DNA of 64,000 bases from an uncultured Eubacteriales bacterium (GTDB lineage: Bacteria > Bacillota > Clostridia > Christensenellales > CAG-138): positions 1 through 64,000 of the forward strand of contig CACWYB010000007.1 in the NCBI GenBank assembly GCA_902765005.1. The letters run 5' to 3'. Each line of letters opens with the position of its first letter. Position 1 is the stretch's first letter. The notes below the pieces were generated by a model. That model was not told the DNA's origin and did not search any database. It worked only from the letters and a program-made list of their open reading frames with translations. A program made the position numbers and the translations under genes. Below, piece by piece: positions 34,528 through 41,435 of the stretch.

Positions 34528-35237
34528 GCTTCCTCCTTTGGGAAACCCCGTTCCTCGCCCCAGGTAAACGGGCTCTTGCGCCATGCTTTCAGACTTTCAG
34601 CGCTCTTTTCGTCGATATAACCGGTCCTGGCGGCCGTTGTGATCATTGCGTCATACTCCAGGATCGCATGAAGCTCGCACTTCGGATCTAAGCTGTCAAA
34701 CGCCTGAGCGGCTTTGTCCAGGCCGTATGTGAAGATGGCAAGGCAGGTATTGCATTGACCGTCTGCTCTTCTGATCGCTTCCAGAGCTTTGATGGAAGAG
34801 GAACCCGTAGAGATCAGATCCTCGATCAGAATGACTTTCTTTCCATGGTAGCTTCCGTCGCTCAGCCCTTCAATCTGGTTTCCCATGCCATGATCCTTCG
34901 CACTGGAACGGACATACGTCATAGGCTTGTTCAGAGCATCCGCAAGAGACGCGGCATGGGGGATCCCCGCCGTGGATGTGCCCGCTATGTTATCTGCGTC
35001 GGCTAATCCCAGGACTTCGATCATTTCGCAGAACGCTTTGCAGATCAGCTTACGATACTCCGGAACGGCAAGAAACTGGCGGTTGTCATTATAAATCGGC
35101 ATCCGGTAGCCGCTCGCCCAGGTAAAGGGCTGTTCGACGCGCAGCTTAATCGCGCCAAGCTTCAACGCTGCTTCCGCCAGCTTGGGACCGTAATAATTCT
35201 TGACGTCGGCGATCGTTTTCATCTGTTCTTCTCTCAT
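34524..35237 (-). CDS. pyrE: Orotate phosphoribosyltransferase
   Basis: 237 residues. Joins orotate to PRPP. The PRPP-binding motif VILIEDLISTGSSS and the FTWASGYRMPIYNDNR orotate loop are clear. The start overlaps the pyrBI stop by 4 bp, with AAGGAG upstream; an internal ATG five codons on is possible. The C-terminal extension (KAWRKSPFTWGEERG) is a little longer than many bacterial forms. Confidence 0.95.
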   Translation of the reverse strand: MREEQMKTIADVKNYYGPKLAEAALKLGAIKLRVEQPFTWASGYRMPIYNDNRQFLAVPEYRKLICKAFCEMIEVLGLADADNIAGTSTAGIPHAASLADALNKPMTYVRSSAKDHGMGNQIEGLSDGSYHGKKVILIEDLISTGSSSIKALEAIRRADGQCNTCLAIFTYGLDKAAQAFDSLDPKCELHAILEYDAMITTAARTGYIDEKSAESLKAWRKSPFTWGEERGFPKEEA

Positions 35238-36814
35238 TTCTTCCAGATCTCCTTAAAGGTGTGGACTCTTCCGCAGTATGCGCAGGCGAACTGCCCGTCT
35301 TTGGTGCGGACGAATTTTGCCGGTACGTTCTCGGAATTCGCAGGATGCGTGATGCAGGCCTCGTTCGTGCAGCAGAGGTCGTCGAAATCATAGACGCGCG
35401 GGGGCGTGCTGGCGCGGTATTTTTCCGCGACCGTTCCATTCTTGATAATATTTAACGTGCTTCCCGGCGCCACAGTTGCCAGCCGCTTCAAATCCCTTCG
35501 CGTCAGATCGTGGGCATCCGGGCAGAACAGAAGCCCTTTGTAGGATCCGTCGGAACTGCGGCTGATCCAGTGACCGCCGCGTCCGTCGTCCAGGTGCATT
35601 ACACGGCTGATCAGCTCCATATGTTCACGGATCTCCTTCGGAGTCTCGCCTTTGCAGATGTGATCGATCACAAGGCCGTTTTTGATCGGCCGGATACCTT
35701 CGGAATATTCCGTGTGATCTTTCACCTTCCGTTCTTTCACCTCATGGATATAATCGGCTTCTTCTTCCGCTTTGGCTTGGATGCTCGGGACGAAATCATC
35801 TCCGATGACGCCTGCGATCAGAGAAATCAAAACGATACGGCAGTAGTATCCGTTGATCGACTGGCGCTCCCATCCGTTCAACGGCATGCTGTCAAGCCAT
35901 ACGGGGATCGTCGGATGCTCTTTATGACGGGGTAAGGGATGATAAAAGCGAGTGCCGGGCAGGAGCTTATCCAGGAACTCTTTTCGGAAGGTGATCGACT
36001 GGCGAAGCTGGTCCTGTTTCTGCAGGATGCGTTCGCCCATTCTTTCGAGCTGCGGCCGTGTGAAGTACCATTTGTCGGAAATATCCGGCTGTTTTAGATA
36101 TTCTTCAATGGAAGAGAAAGCCCGGACGGTAAAGCCGTTCTGCTTCATTTTATCCACATAGCTTTCCGGCATCTGCAGTTCGTTCGGCGCGATCAGGTCG
36201 ACCTTCACGTGATCGAAGAGCTTCAGGCCGTCCGCCTTGCTGTGAACCGTGCGGCCGTGATACAGGTCGCCGACAAGCGCGACGTGGATGGAATCAAATT
36301 GCATGTCATTATCTTCCAGGAAGGTGAATTCATCCAGCAGTTCCTGCGTCGGATGTTCATGCTTACCGTCTCCTGCATTGATAAAAGCCGGCGTATAGGG
36401 AAGCCCGTTGCGCTTTGTGTAAACAGCCGTCTCCTCAGAAAGGAGCTTAGTCAATCCTTCTACCGTGCTGCGCACAATGAAGATGCTGTTCTGATACCCG
36501 GCGATCGTATTGAACGTGTCTGAATAGGACTCGCCCTTATTGATGGAAGACCCGCTGGTCAACAGTTCGCTGACCTTCGCATGATGGAATTTCGCCGCGT
36601 TTTTAAAACTTTCTCTTGTGCGTGTGGAATTCTCTAAAAACACGGAATAGATACCGAAGTCGGGGTCATTGATGCGAAACTCATCCTGTTTCGCCTGATC
36701 GTTTTCGAGAATGGCCTTTTTTAATTCCATCACCTTTTTGAAAAGATAACGGCGTTCTTCAATAGAAAAGTCTTCAATAATGTTCAGCGATCTTCCCTTA
36801 AATACGTTGCTCAT
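35234..36814 (-). CDS. Fused aspartate carbamoyltransferase catalytic and regulatory chains (PyrB-PyrI)
   Basis: 526 residues. First step unique to pyrimidine synthesis. Residues about 1-360 are the catalytic chain: ENSTRTRESFKNAAK (carbamoyl phosphate site), GDGKHEHPTQELLDEF, FYHPLPRH. Residues about 375-526 are a PyrI-like regulatory chain with the allosteric domain (LVIDHICKG) and the zinc domain C-x4-C...C-x2-C (CTNEAC, CAYCGR). Fused PyrBI is known from some other bacteria and implies nucleotide feedback control. Start MSNVFKG has AAGGAGG. First gene of the operon, behind a leader-peptide attenuator. Confidence 0.92.
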   Translation of the reverse strand: MSNVFKGRSLNIIEDFSIEERRYLFKKVMELKKAILENDQAKQDEFRINDPDFGIYSVFLENSTRTRESFKNAAKFHHAKVSELLTSGSSINKGESYSDTFNTIAGYQNSIFIVRSTVEGLTKLLSEETAVYTKRNGLPYTPAFINAGDGKHEHPTQELLDEFTFLEDNDMQFDSIHVALVGDLYHGRTVHSKADGLKLFDHVKVDLIAPNELQMPESYVDKMKQNGFTVRAFSSIEEYLKQPDISDKWYFTRPQLERMGERILQKQDQLRQSITFRKEFLDKLLPGTRFYHPLPRHKEHPTIPVWLDSMPLNGWERQSINGYYCRIVLISLIAGVIGDDFVPSIQAKAEEEADYIHEVKERKVKDHTEYSEGIRPIKNGLVIDHICKGETPKEIREHMELISRVMHLDDGRGGHWISRSSDGSYKGLLFCPDAHDLTRRDLKRLATVAPGSTLNIIKNGTVAEKYRASTPPRVYDFDDLCCTNEACITHPANSENVPAKFVRTKDGQFACAYCGRVHTFKEIWKK

Positions 36815-36827
36815 AGATTCCTCCTTA

Positions 36828-36856
36828 CAAAAAACACCGGTTCTTTCGAAACCGGC
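36828..36856 (-). terminator. Attenuator terminator of the pyr operon
   Basis: Minus strand CCGGTTTCGAAAGAACCGG followed by TGTTTTTTG, beginning 2 nt after the leader-peptide stop and ending just before the pyrBI ribosome site. Confidence 0.88.
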
Positions 36857-36857
36857 A

Positions 36858-36929
36858 TTAAAATGAAAATGAAAACAAGCGGCGAACCGTTTTGACAATC
36901 CTACAGGTGATCGATCGAGTATGAATCAT
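36858..36929 (-). CDS. Leader peptide of the pyr operon (pyrL-like)
   Basis: A 23-codon ORF with a strong ribosome site (GGGAGG, 7-8 nt before ATG). It begins MIHTRSI and ends RRLFSFSF, the last six codons being a T-rich tract (TTGTTTTCATTTTCATTT). The stop codon abuts the attenuator hairpin. In E. coli pyrBI the same order lets UTP level control RNA polymerase pausing in the T-rich tract, so the trailing ribosome either blocks or permits the terminator. By analogy, low UTP should raise expression here. The function is inferred from architecture; the peptide itself need not be conserved. Confidence 0.8.
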   Translation of the reverse strand: MIHTRSITCRIVKTVRRLFSFSF

Positions 36930-36954
36930 CTGATGCCCTCCCATTGTTTTTATA

Positions 36955-36983
36955 ATAGTACCCTTTGAGAATATCCGTGTCAA
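36955..36983 (-). promoter_or_regulatory. pyr operon promoter
   Basis: Minus strand TTGACA (36978-36983), 17-bp spacer, TACTAT (36955-36960). RNA would begin near 36948, about 19 nt before the leader ATG. Confidence 0.8.
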
Positions 36984-37061
36984 GTCAGAAGAACACTCCT
37001 GCCAGAAAATTTTATATGATTTTTTCATTGCCATGATTATTTGAATCCCCCCTTGACAAGG

Positions 37062-37205
37062 CTCTTCGGTGAAGAGAAAAAGGAACCGAAAAAAAGAGAA
37101 GCTTAGGAAGGAAAAAAGGAGGGGGCCGCTACGCAGCCATCCCTCCTAAGCTTTTCTTTTTGGGCGACTTTTTCTTTTCACCGAAAAGAAACAGTCGCAG
37201 AAAAA
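37062..37205 (+). repeat. Right half of interspersed element copy E plus a second hairpin
   Basis: CTCTTCGG (37062-37069) and the 3' arm GAAGAGAAAAAGGAAC, complementary to 30891-30909. Then GAAGCTTAGGAAG...CTCCTAAGCTTTTC, and a complete hairpin 2 at 37164-37198 with outer stem GCGACT/AGTCGC. So this copy has a hairpin 2 at both ends. Confidence 0.85.
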
Positions 37206-37209
37206 AGCC

Positions 37210-37932
37210 TTATTCGATCTCCAAGAACAGCGCCCCGTCCCGCTCCATGAGCTCGCCCAGCGGCGCGATGAACTCGATGGAATAGAACCCCCGGGAGTCC
37301 GTGTCCCCCAGGGCCGCCCGGTAGAGGTTCATTCGTCCGCCCTCCTCCGCCAGGGCCAGTGCCCCGTTTTTCAGCAGAAAGGCGCCGGTTCGATTCTCCA
37401 GGGTGCCCAAATCCAGCCACCCCACCCGGGCGGCGGGACCCTCCTCCGTTTCCACGGTGTAGGTATACAGAAGCTCCCAGCCCTCGTCCGCGTCCAGATC
37501 GGCGAACAGGGCGTTCACCACCCCGCAGCCCTCCGTGGTCTCCCCCAGCCGCAGATACCGGCCGTCGGGCAGCAGCAGGAAGCTGTACCCCAGCTCCACA
37601 TGCCGAAACAGGGTGTACCCGTCTACGGCCTCGTTTTGCGGCGTCACGTCCACCCAATACGCCTGCCCCAGCTCCTCCCGGTGCTCCTCGGGCACGGCGC
37701 TCATACCCTCCATCCGGGCCAGGTCCGGCTCAAACCCCACCGCGTGGTAGTTGGGCAGCGGCGTGGGCGTGGGCTCCTCCGTGGGGATCAGCGAGGGCGT
37801 GGGCGTGGCGTTCAGCTCCCGCTGCCGGGCCGTGTACACCGTGGCCACCGTCACCGCCAGGAACAGCACCAAAAACGCCACCACGCCGACTAAAATCAGC
37901 ATCCATCTGCGCTTGAACAAGGGGCTTTGCAT
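37210..37932 (-). CDS. Membrane-anchored protein of unknown function
   Basis: 240 residues: short basic N-terminus, one membrane helix (about 12-33), a Thr-Pro linker (TPTPSLIPTEEPTPTPLP) and an extracellular domain of about 180 residues rich in aromatic and acidic residues. DLDADEGWELLYTYTV resembles repeats in bacterial integrin-like (FG-GAP/VCBS) domains, where DxDxD loops bind calcium, but only one copy is visible. GGGAGG precedes the ATG. It is the last gene of a three-gene unit with the NlpC/P60-like and CAT-like genes. Confidence 0.55.
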   Translation of the reverse strand: MQSPLFKRRWMLILVGVVAFLVLFLAVTVATVYTARQRELNATPTPSLIPTEEPTPTPLPNYHAVGFEPDLARMEGMSAVPEEHREELGQAYWVDVTPQNEAVDGYTLFRHVELGYSFLLLPDGRYLRLGETTEGCGVVNALFADLDADEGWELLYTYTVETEEGPAARVGWLDLGTLENRTGAFLLKNGALALAEEGGRMNLYRAALGDTDSRGFYSIEFIAPLGELMERDGALFLEIE

Positions 37933-37945
37933 GGGGTCCTCCCTT

Positions 37946-38584
37946 TCAAATCTCGTGGCGCGGGGCCATCAGCTCCTCCAGCCGGAGCAGCAGCGCCCGC
38001 ACATGTCCGCCGTCCAGCAGCCGGTGGTTGAGCTGCAGCGTCAGGTTCACCAGCTTCCGCCCCTTCTCCTCATGGATCCGGTCCCAGAGCACCCGGGGGA
38101 AGCTGTCGTTGGGGTCCAGGGGCAGCTCCTGGGTCACGGCGGCGGTGGTGAACCAGGGCACCGAGGAGAGGAAGATCAAATCGTCCCGCTCATCGTCCTC
38201 CACCACCATCCGCTCCGCTTGCCGCCGCTCCGTTTCCAGGGCCCGGCGGCAGAAATCCGCCATGGATTCCCCGGCCAGATACTGCACCCCGCAGATGCCG
38301 AAGGTGCCGCCCTCCCCCGCCGTGGTATAGGAAGGGGACACGCTCTCACAGACCGCGATGCCCTCAGGCCGGATGCGCAGCCGGAAAGGCTCCAGCTCGT
38401 TCATGGCCCTGGTCACATTGTATACCATGGCCCGATAGAAGGACAAGCCTTCCTTTTTCGTGAATCGCGTTAGCTCCGTCACATCCACCGGCGTGGTCAC
38501 GGAGAAGAAGGGCAGATACCCCCGGGAAAAGAGCCGGTAGGCGTCCCGCCGCTCCCAGGTCTCCATGTCGATATACCGGTCCAT
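37946..38584 (-). CDS. Chloramphenicol acetyltransferase (CAT)-family protein
   Basis: 212 residues with the CAT fold: YIDMETWERRDAYRLF at the N-terminus, FYRAMVYNVTRAMNEL, and the catalytic region NHRLLDGGHV, where His and Asp of the HxxxDG motif are kept. Family members include true chloramphenicol acetyltransferases and many relatives with unknown acceptors; resistance should not be assumed. Start MDRYIDM has AGGAGGG upstream and overlaps the stop of the preceding NlpC/P60-like gene by one base. Confidence 0.8.
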   Translation of the reverse strand: MDRYIDMETWERRDAYRLFSRGYLPFFSVTTPVDVTELTRFTKKEGLSFYRAMVYNVTRAMNELEPFRLRIRPEGIAVCESVSPSYTTAGEGGTFGICGVQYLAGESMADFCRRALETERRQAERMVVEDDERDDLIFLSSVPWFTTAAVTQELPLDPNDSFPRVLWDRIHEEKGRKLVNLTLQLNHRLLDGGHVRALLLRLEELMAPRHEI

Positions 38585-39264
38585 CAGAACACCCTCCTGG
38601 CCCACTGAAAGGCGTTTATCCAATAGTTATTCACCTCGGTGATGATGACCTCCTGCCGGCTGGTGGAGGGATAGATCATCTGGTTGTTCCCCAGATAGAT
38701 GCAGACGCAGTTGATGTTCTCGTTGTCGCCGGTCTTGAAGAACACCAGATCCCCCGCCTGCAGGTCGCTGCGCCGGGTGATTTTCGCCCAGTCCTCCTCC
38801 TCGGCATAGCCGGCGGAGGTGCGCCGCTTCACGTTCACGCCCATCTCGGTGAGGCACCAGTACACGAAGCCGCTGGGGTCGAAGCCCGTTTCGGGGGATT
38901 TGCCGCCCCGGGTGTAGGGGCAGCCGATATACTGCTGGGCGATCATGATGAGCTGCTCGCTCTGCGAAACATTTGGCGTGCTCGTGGGCTGGTCCGTGGG
39001 CGCCGGGGTCTCCTGGACCTCCGGGACATCCGTGGGCGCGGGCGTGTCCGTGGGCGCAGGGGTGGGCGCATCCGTGGGCGCCGGCGTCTCCTGAACGGGC
39101 ACGGCGGTGAGCACAGGCGCTTCGCTTGTGGGGCTGCTGGTTTGAAGCGTGGCCACGATGCGGATGGGCTCCGCCTCCTCCACGTCGTTCACGATATGGG
39201 TGGGCTCCCCGGCACAGCCGGTCAGCACCAGCGCACACAGCAGCAGGCAAAGGTATCGTTTCAT
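38584..39264 (-). CDS. NlpC/P60-fold lipoprotein lacking catalytic residues
   Basis: 226 residues. Lipoprotein signal with lipobox VLTGCAG, a Thr-Pro stalk (residues about 45-100), then an NlpC/P60 domain (about 105-226). Where active family members have the nucleophile (FDCSGFV) this protein reads GFDPSGFVYW, and where they have the catalytic His (HVGIYLG) it reads NCVCIYLG. The rest of the fold (YIGCPYTRGG, LQAGDLVFF, MIYPS) is well kept. It is therefore probably a cell-wall-binding or regulatory pseudo-enzyme rather than a peptidase. GGAGGTG precedes the ATG. Confidence 0.8.
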   Translation of the reverse strand: MKRYLCLLLCALVLTGCAGEPTHIVNDVEEAEPIRIVATLQTSSPTSEAPVLTAVPVQETPAPTDAPTPAPTDTPAPTDVPEVQETPAPTDQPTSTPNVSQSEQLIMIAQQYIGCPYTRGGKSPETGFDPSGFVYWCLTEMGVNVKRRTSAGYAEEEDWAKITRRSDLQAGDLVFFKTGDNENINCVCIYLGNNQMIYPSTSRQEVIITEVNNYWINAFQWARRVF

Positions 39265-39349
39265 AGGAACACCTCCATGCCTTGCACTGTATCAGAAAGA
39301 CTTGTCAAGGATGCAACGGGAAAGTTAAAAAGCTGTTAATTATGCAGCG

Positions 39350-39487
39350 GGGGATCCTTTTTCTTGCAACCCATGCCGTCTAAAAGAAAAAAGCTTAGGA
39401 GATCTGCTATTGTAGACCCCCTAAGCTTCTCTTTTTTTGCGCCGCATTTTTTCTTCACGGAAGAGAAAAACAGCGGCAAAAGAAAAC
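39350..39487 (+). repeat. Interspersed two-hairpin element, copy F
   Basis: Half of hairpin 1 (GGATCCTTTTTCTTG, 39352-39366), AAAAGCTTAGGAG...CCCCTAAGCTTCTC, and hairpin 2 at 39441-39477 with outer stem GCCGC/GCGGC. Confidence 0.75.
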
Positions 39488-39492
39488 GTCCG

Positions 39493-40140
39493 TCATCTCC
39501 GCCCGGTCGGAATCCTGTCCAGCGCCTTGGCCAAGAGGAAGGAGAGAACGAGGCAGATGACCAGGTCCACTATGAGGTACGCCCCGTTGTAGGCGGCGGA
39601 GTAGACCCAGGCGTTGGACCAGCCCTCGGGCACCCATTCGGCAAAGAAGATGGCCCCGGACAGGATATGCATGATCCAGCGGCCCGCCACGCCGATGATG
39701 GACCCCAGCTGCAGATTCTTCACACAGCCCGCCAGCCCGAGAGCCGCAAAAGCCAGAGGGTAATCCAGCAGCACCTGGACCCAGTGGTAGATCTCCGGCT
39801 TCTGGATGAGCTGCAGGATGCCGTAGGCCGCCCCGGCGATGAGGCCGTTGCGGACGCCGAACTTGTTGCTGTACCACAAGAGGGGCAGCATGGAGGCCAG
39901 CGTCACGCTGCCGCCCAGGGGCATGGAGTAGAGCTTGATGTAGCTCAGCACGAAGCTCATGGCCATGCACAACGCCCCGTAGGTCAAGGCCCGGGTGTCC
40001 ATCTTGCCCTGCTTCTGGGGTCGTTTGGCCAGATAGATCAAAAGCCCCACCGTGACGGCGAGGGCCCCCGCGGCGAAGCACCACTGCCGCGTGGTCATCT
40101 TCGCCAGCTTCTCAAAGAGCACGAATTCCTGAACAAACAT
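39493..40140 (-). CDS. thiT: Thiamine transporter ThiT (ECF S-component)
   Basis: 215 residues, about six membrane helices after a short cytosolic start. It has the ThiT signature: ALTYGALCMAMSFVLSYIKLYSMPLGGSVTLASMLP, the WVQVLLDYPLAF segment and GRWIMHILSGAIFFAEW. ThiT binds thiamine and works with the shared ECF energy module encoded elsewhere. A TPP riboswitch with terminator lies upstream, confirming the assignment. AGGAAGGAG precedes the ATG. Confidence 0.95.
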   Translation of the reverse strand: MFVQEFVLFEKLAKMTTRQWCFAAGALAVTVGLLIYLAKRPQKQGKMDTRALTYGALCMAMSFVLSYIKLYSMPLGGSVTLASMLPLLWYSNKFGVRNGLIAGAAYGILQLIQKPEIYHWVQVLLDYPLAFAALGLAGCVKNLQLGSIIGVAGRWIMHILSGAIFFAEWVPEGWSNAWVYSAAYNGAYLIVDLVICLVLSFLLAKALDRIPTGRR

Positions 40141-40166
40141 GTTTCCTTTCTCCTTCCTGAACTAAA

Positions 40167-40192
40167 AAATCCGCACCGCGCAGGAACGGTAC
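40167..40192 (-). terminator. Riboswitch-controlled terminator of thiT
   Basis: Minus strand CCGTACCG / CGGTGCGG followed by ATTTTTT, between the TPP aptamer and the thiT ribosome site. Confidence 0.85.
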
Positions 40193-40203
40193 GGAATACT
40201 TCC

Positions 40204-40292
40204 GAAAAGCGCCGCTTCCTCCGATGGCATTACCCAACAGGTTCAAAGGGTCCTTCTCAGCCCGTTCCCATGAACGAACGCCCCTGCGATCA
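40204..40292 (-). ncRNA. TPP riboswitch (THI-box)
   Basis: Minus strand shows the conserved aptamer: GCAGGGGCG, GGGCTGAGAAGGACCC, TTTGAACCTG, GGGTAATGCCATCGGAGGAAG. It lies between a TTGACA-17-TATACT promoter and an intrinsic terminator upstream of thiT, so thiamine pyrophosphate should switch the transporter off. Predicted RNA start is close to the first paired base of the aptamer. Confidence 0.95.
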
Positions 40293-40298
40293 AGAGGA

Positions 40299-40327
40299 AG
40301 TATAGTAGCTTTTTATCCGTTTGTCAA
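40299..40327 (-). promoter_or_regulatory. thiT promoter
   Basis: Minus strand TTGACA (40322-40327), 17-bp spacer, TATACT (40299-40304). Confidence 0.8.
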
Positions 40328-41211
40328 GCCTTCTCGGCCTTCTCCCCCTGCCGATCGAGGAACAACGCGAGGGCAAAGCCCAGCACCAGGGTGACACAGC
40401 CCGCGATGATATGCCCCGCCCCCATGGTGGAGAAATCCAGCCCGGACTTGATGAAGATGGGGTAGGGCGAGGCCAGCATGAGGCCCATGATGGCGTAGTA
40501 AGTGGGGACGGGATGGTGGCCCAGGAGCCACTTGATCCACCGGCTCACCAGCAGCAGCCCCAGAATGGCGCCCACGGCGAAGAAGCCCAAAGCGAACACA
40601 TGCCCCCAGGGGATGCTCGCCCCGGAAAGGCCGCCCTTGACGATGTCCTTCAGGCCCGTGATGTGGCCGATGATGTCGTTATAATAGCCTAGCACCAGCA
40701 TGACCATGGAGCCGGAGATGCCCGGCACGATCATGGTGCCCGCGCCGATGAAGCCCAGCACGATGGCCATAAGGGCACCCACCAGGCTCATGGTCAGCTT
40801 CCCTTCGCCACCGGCGTTGCCGGAAAGGTGCGGCAGGGCGATCATGATCCCCACCATGAGGGCGAACAGCAGCGCGCCCACCAGGCTGAACTTCTCCCCC
40901 TTCACCTTCTTGTAGAGCATGGGCAGACTCCCCAGGATCATGCCGATAAAGCAGAGAGCCGTCTCAAAGAGATAGTGCTCCATGAGCCACTTGATGACGA
41001 AGGCCAGGCCCAATATGCCCACCACGATGCCAATGACATAGGGGATCAGGAAGATGATGGCCGCCCGCCGGACCGATTTATCCCGGCTGGTGATGGAGAT
41101 GGCCTGCTCGTAGATGCCCATGGTCATGATCATGGACCCGCCGCTGACCCCGGGGATCAGCACGGCCAGGCCCACCAGAATACCTTTTAAAATAGCGATT
41201 ACGTACTTCAT
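40324..41211 (-). CDS. DUF368 family membrane protein
   Basis: 295 residues, about eight to nine membrane helices. The start GILVGLAVLIPGVSGGSMIMTMGIYE and the internal GAGTMIVPGISGSMVMLVLGYY are the twin PGxSGS motifs of DUF368, a duplicated fold related to polyprenyl-phosphate flippases (PopT type). A role in recycling undecaprenyl phosphate is likely but not proven here. The promoter (TTGACG-17-TAAAAT) lies 9 nt before the ATG with no Shine-Dalgarno. The last bases overlap the thiT promoter. Confidence 0.88.
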   Translation of the reverse strand: MKYVIAILKGILVGLAVLIPGVSGGSMIMTMGIYEQAISITSRDKSVRRAAIIFLIPYVIGIVVGILGLAFVIKWLMEHYLFETALCFIGMILGSLPMLYKKVKGEKFSLVGALLFALMVGIMIALPHLSGNAGGEGKLTMSLVGALMAIVLGFIGAGTMIVPGISGSMVMLVLGYYNDIIGHITGLKDIVKGGLSGASIPWGHVFALGFFAVGAILGLLLVSRWIKWLLGHHPVPTYYAIMGLMLASPYPIFIKSGLDFSTMGAGHIIAGCVTLVLGFALALFLDRQGEKAEKA

Positions 41212-41220
41212 AGCACAGGC

Positions 41221-41249
41221 ATTTTACCCCATGGCGGCCCGTTCGTCAA
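41221..41249 (-). promoter_or_regulatory. DUF368-gene promoter (near-leaderless candidate)
   Basis: Minus strand TTGACG (41244-41249), 17-bp spacer, TAAAAT (41221-41226), then 9 nt to the ATG; predicted leader of about 2 nt. Confidence 0.6.
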
Positions 41250-41314
41250 GGAATCGGCTATATTTCGGCCAGAATATTAACAAGTGCCCATGGGCGCGGA
41301 AGGTTCATCGAAAG

Positions 41315-41410
41315 GGGAAAAAATAAAGAAAGAAGGAAAGCAGCAGTCCCCCTTGCTTCTCTTTTTTCGGTCCCTTTTCTCTTCTCACGAAGAGAAAAAA
41401 GGGACAAATA
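41315..41410 (+). repeat. Interspersed element, copy G (hairpin 2 only)
   Basis: Hairpin at 41370-41405 with outer stem GTCCC/GGGAC and inner arms TTTTCTCTTC / GAAGAGAAAA, preceded by CTTGCTTCTCTTTTTTCG. Confidence 0.75.
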
Positions 41411-41435
41411 CTACAGAGGAAAGGATCAGATTTTT

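Noticed and set aside
36815-36960. PyrR-binding attenuator before pyrBI
   Set aside because: No PyrR-type anti-antiterminator loop was recognisable; the leader ORF plus T-rich tract explains the region better.
37946-38584. Chloramphenicol resistance gene
   Set aside because: Only the CAT fold and HxxxDG-type site are visible; many relatives have other acceptors, so no resistance call is made.
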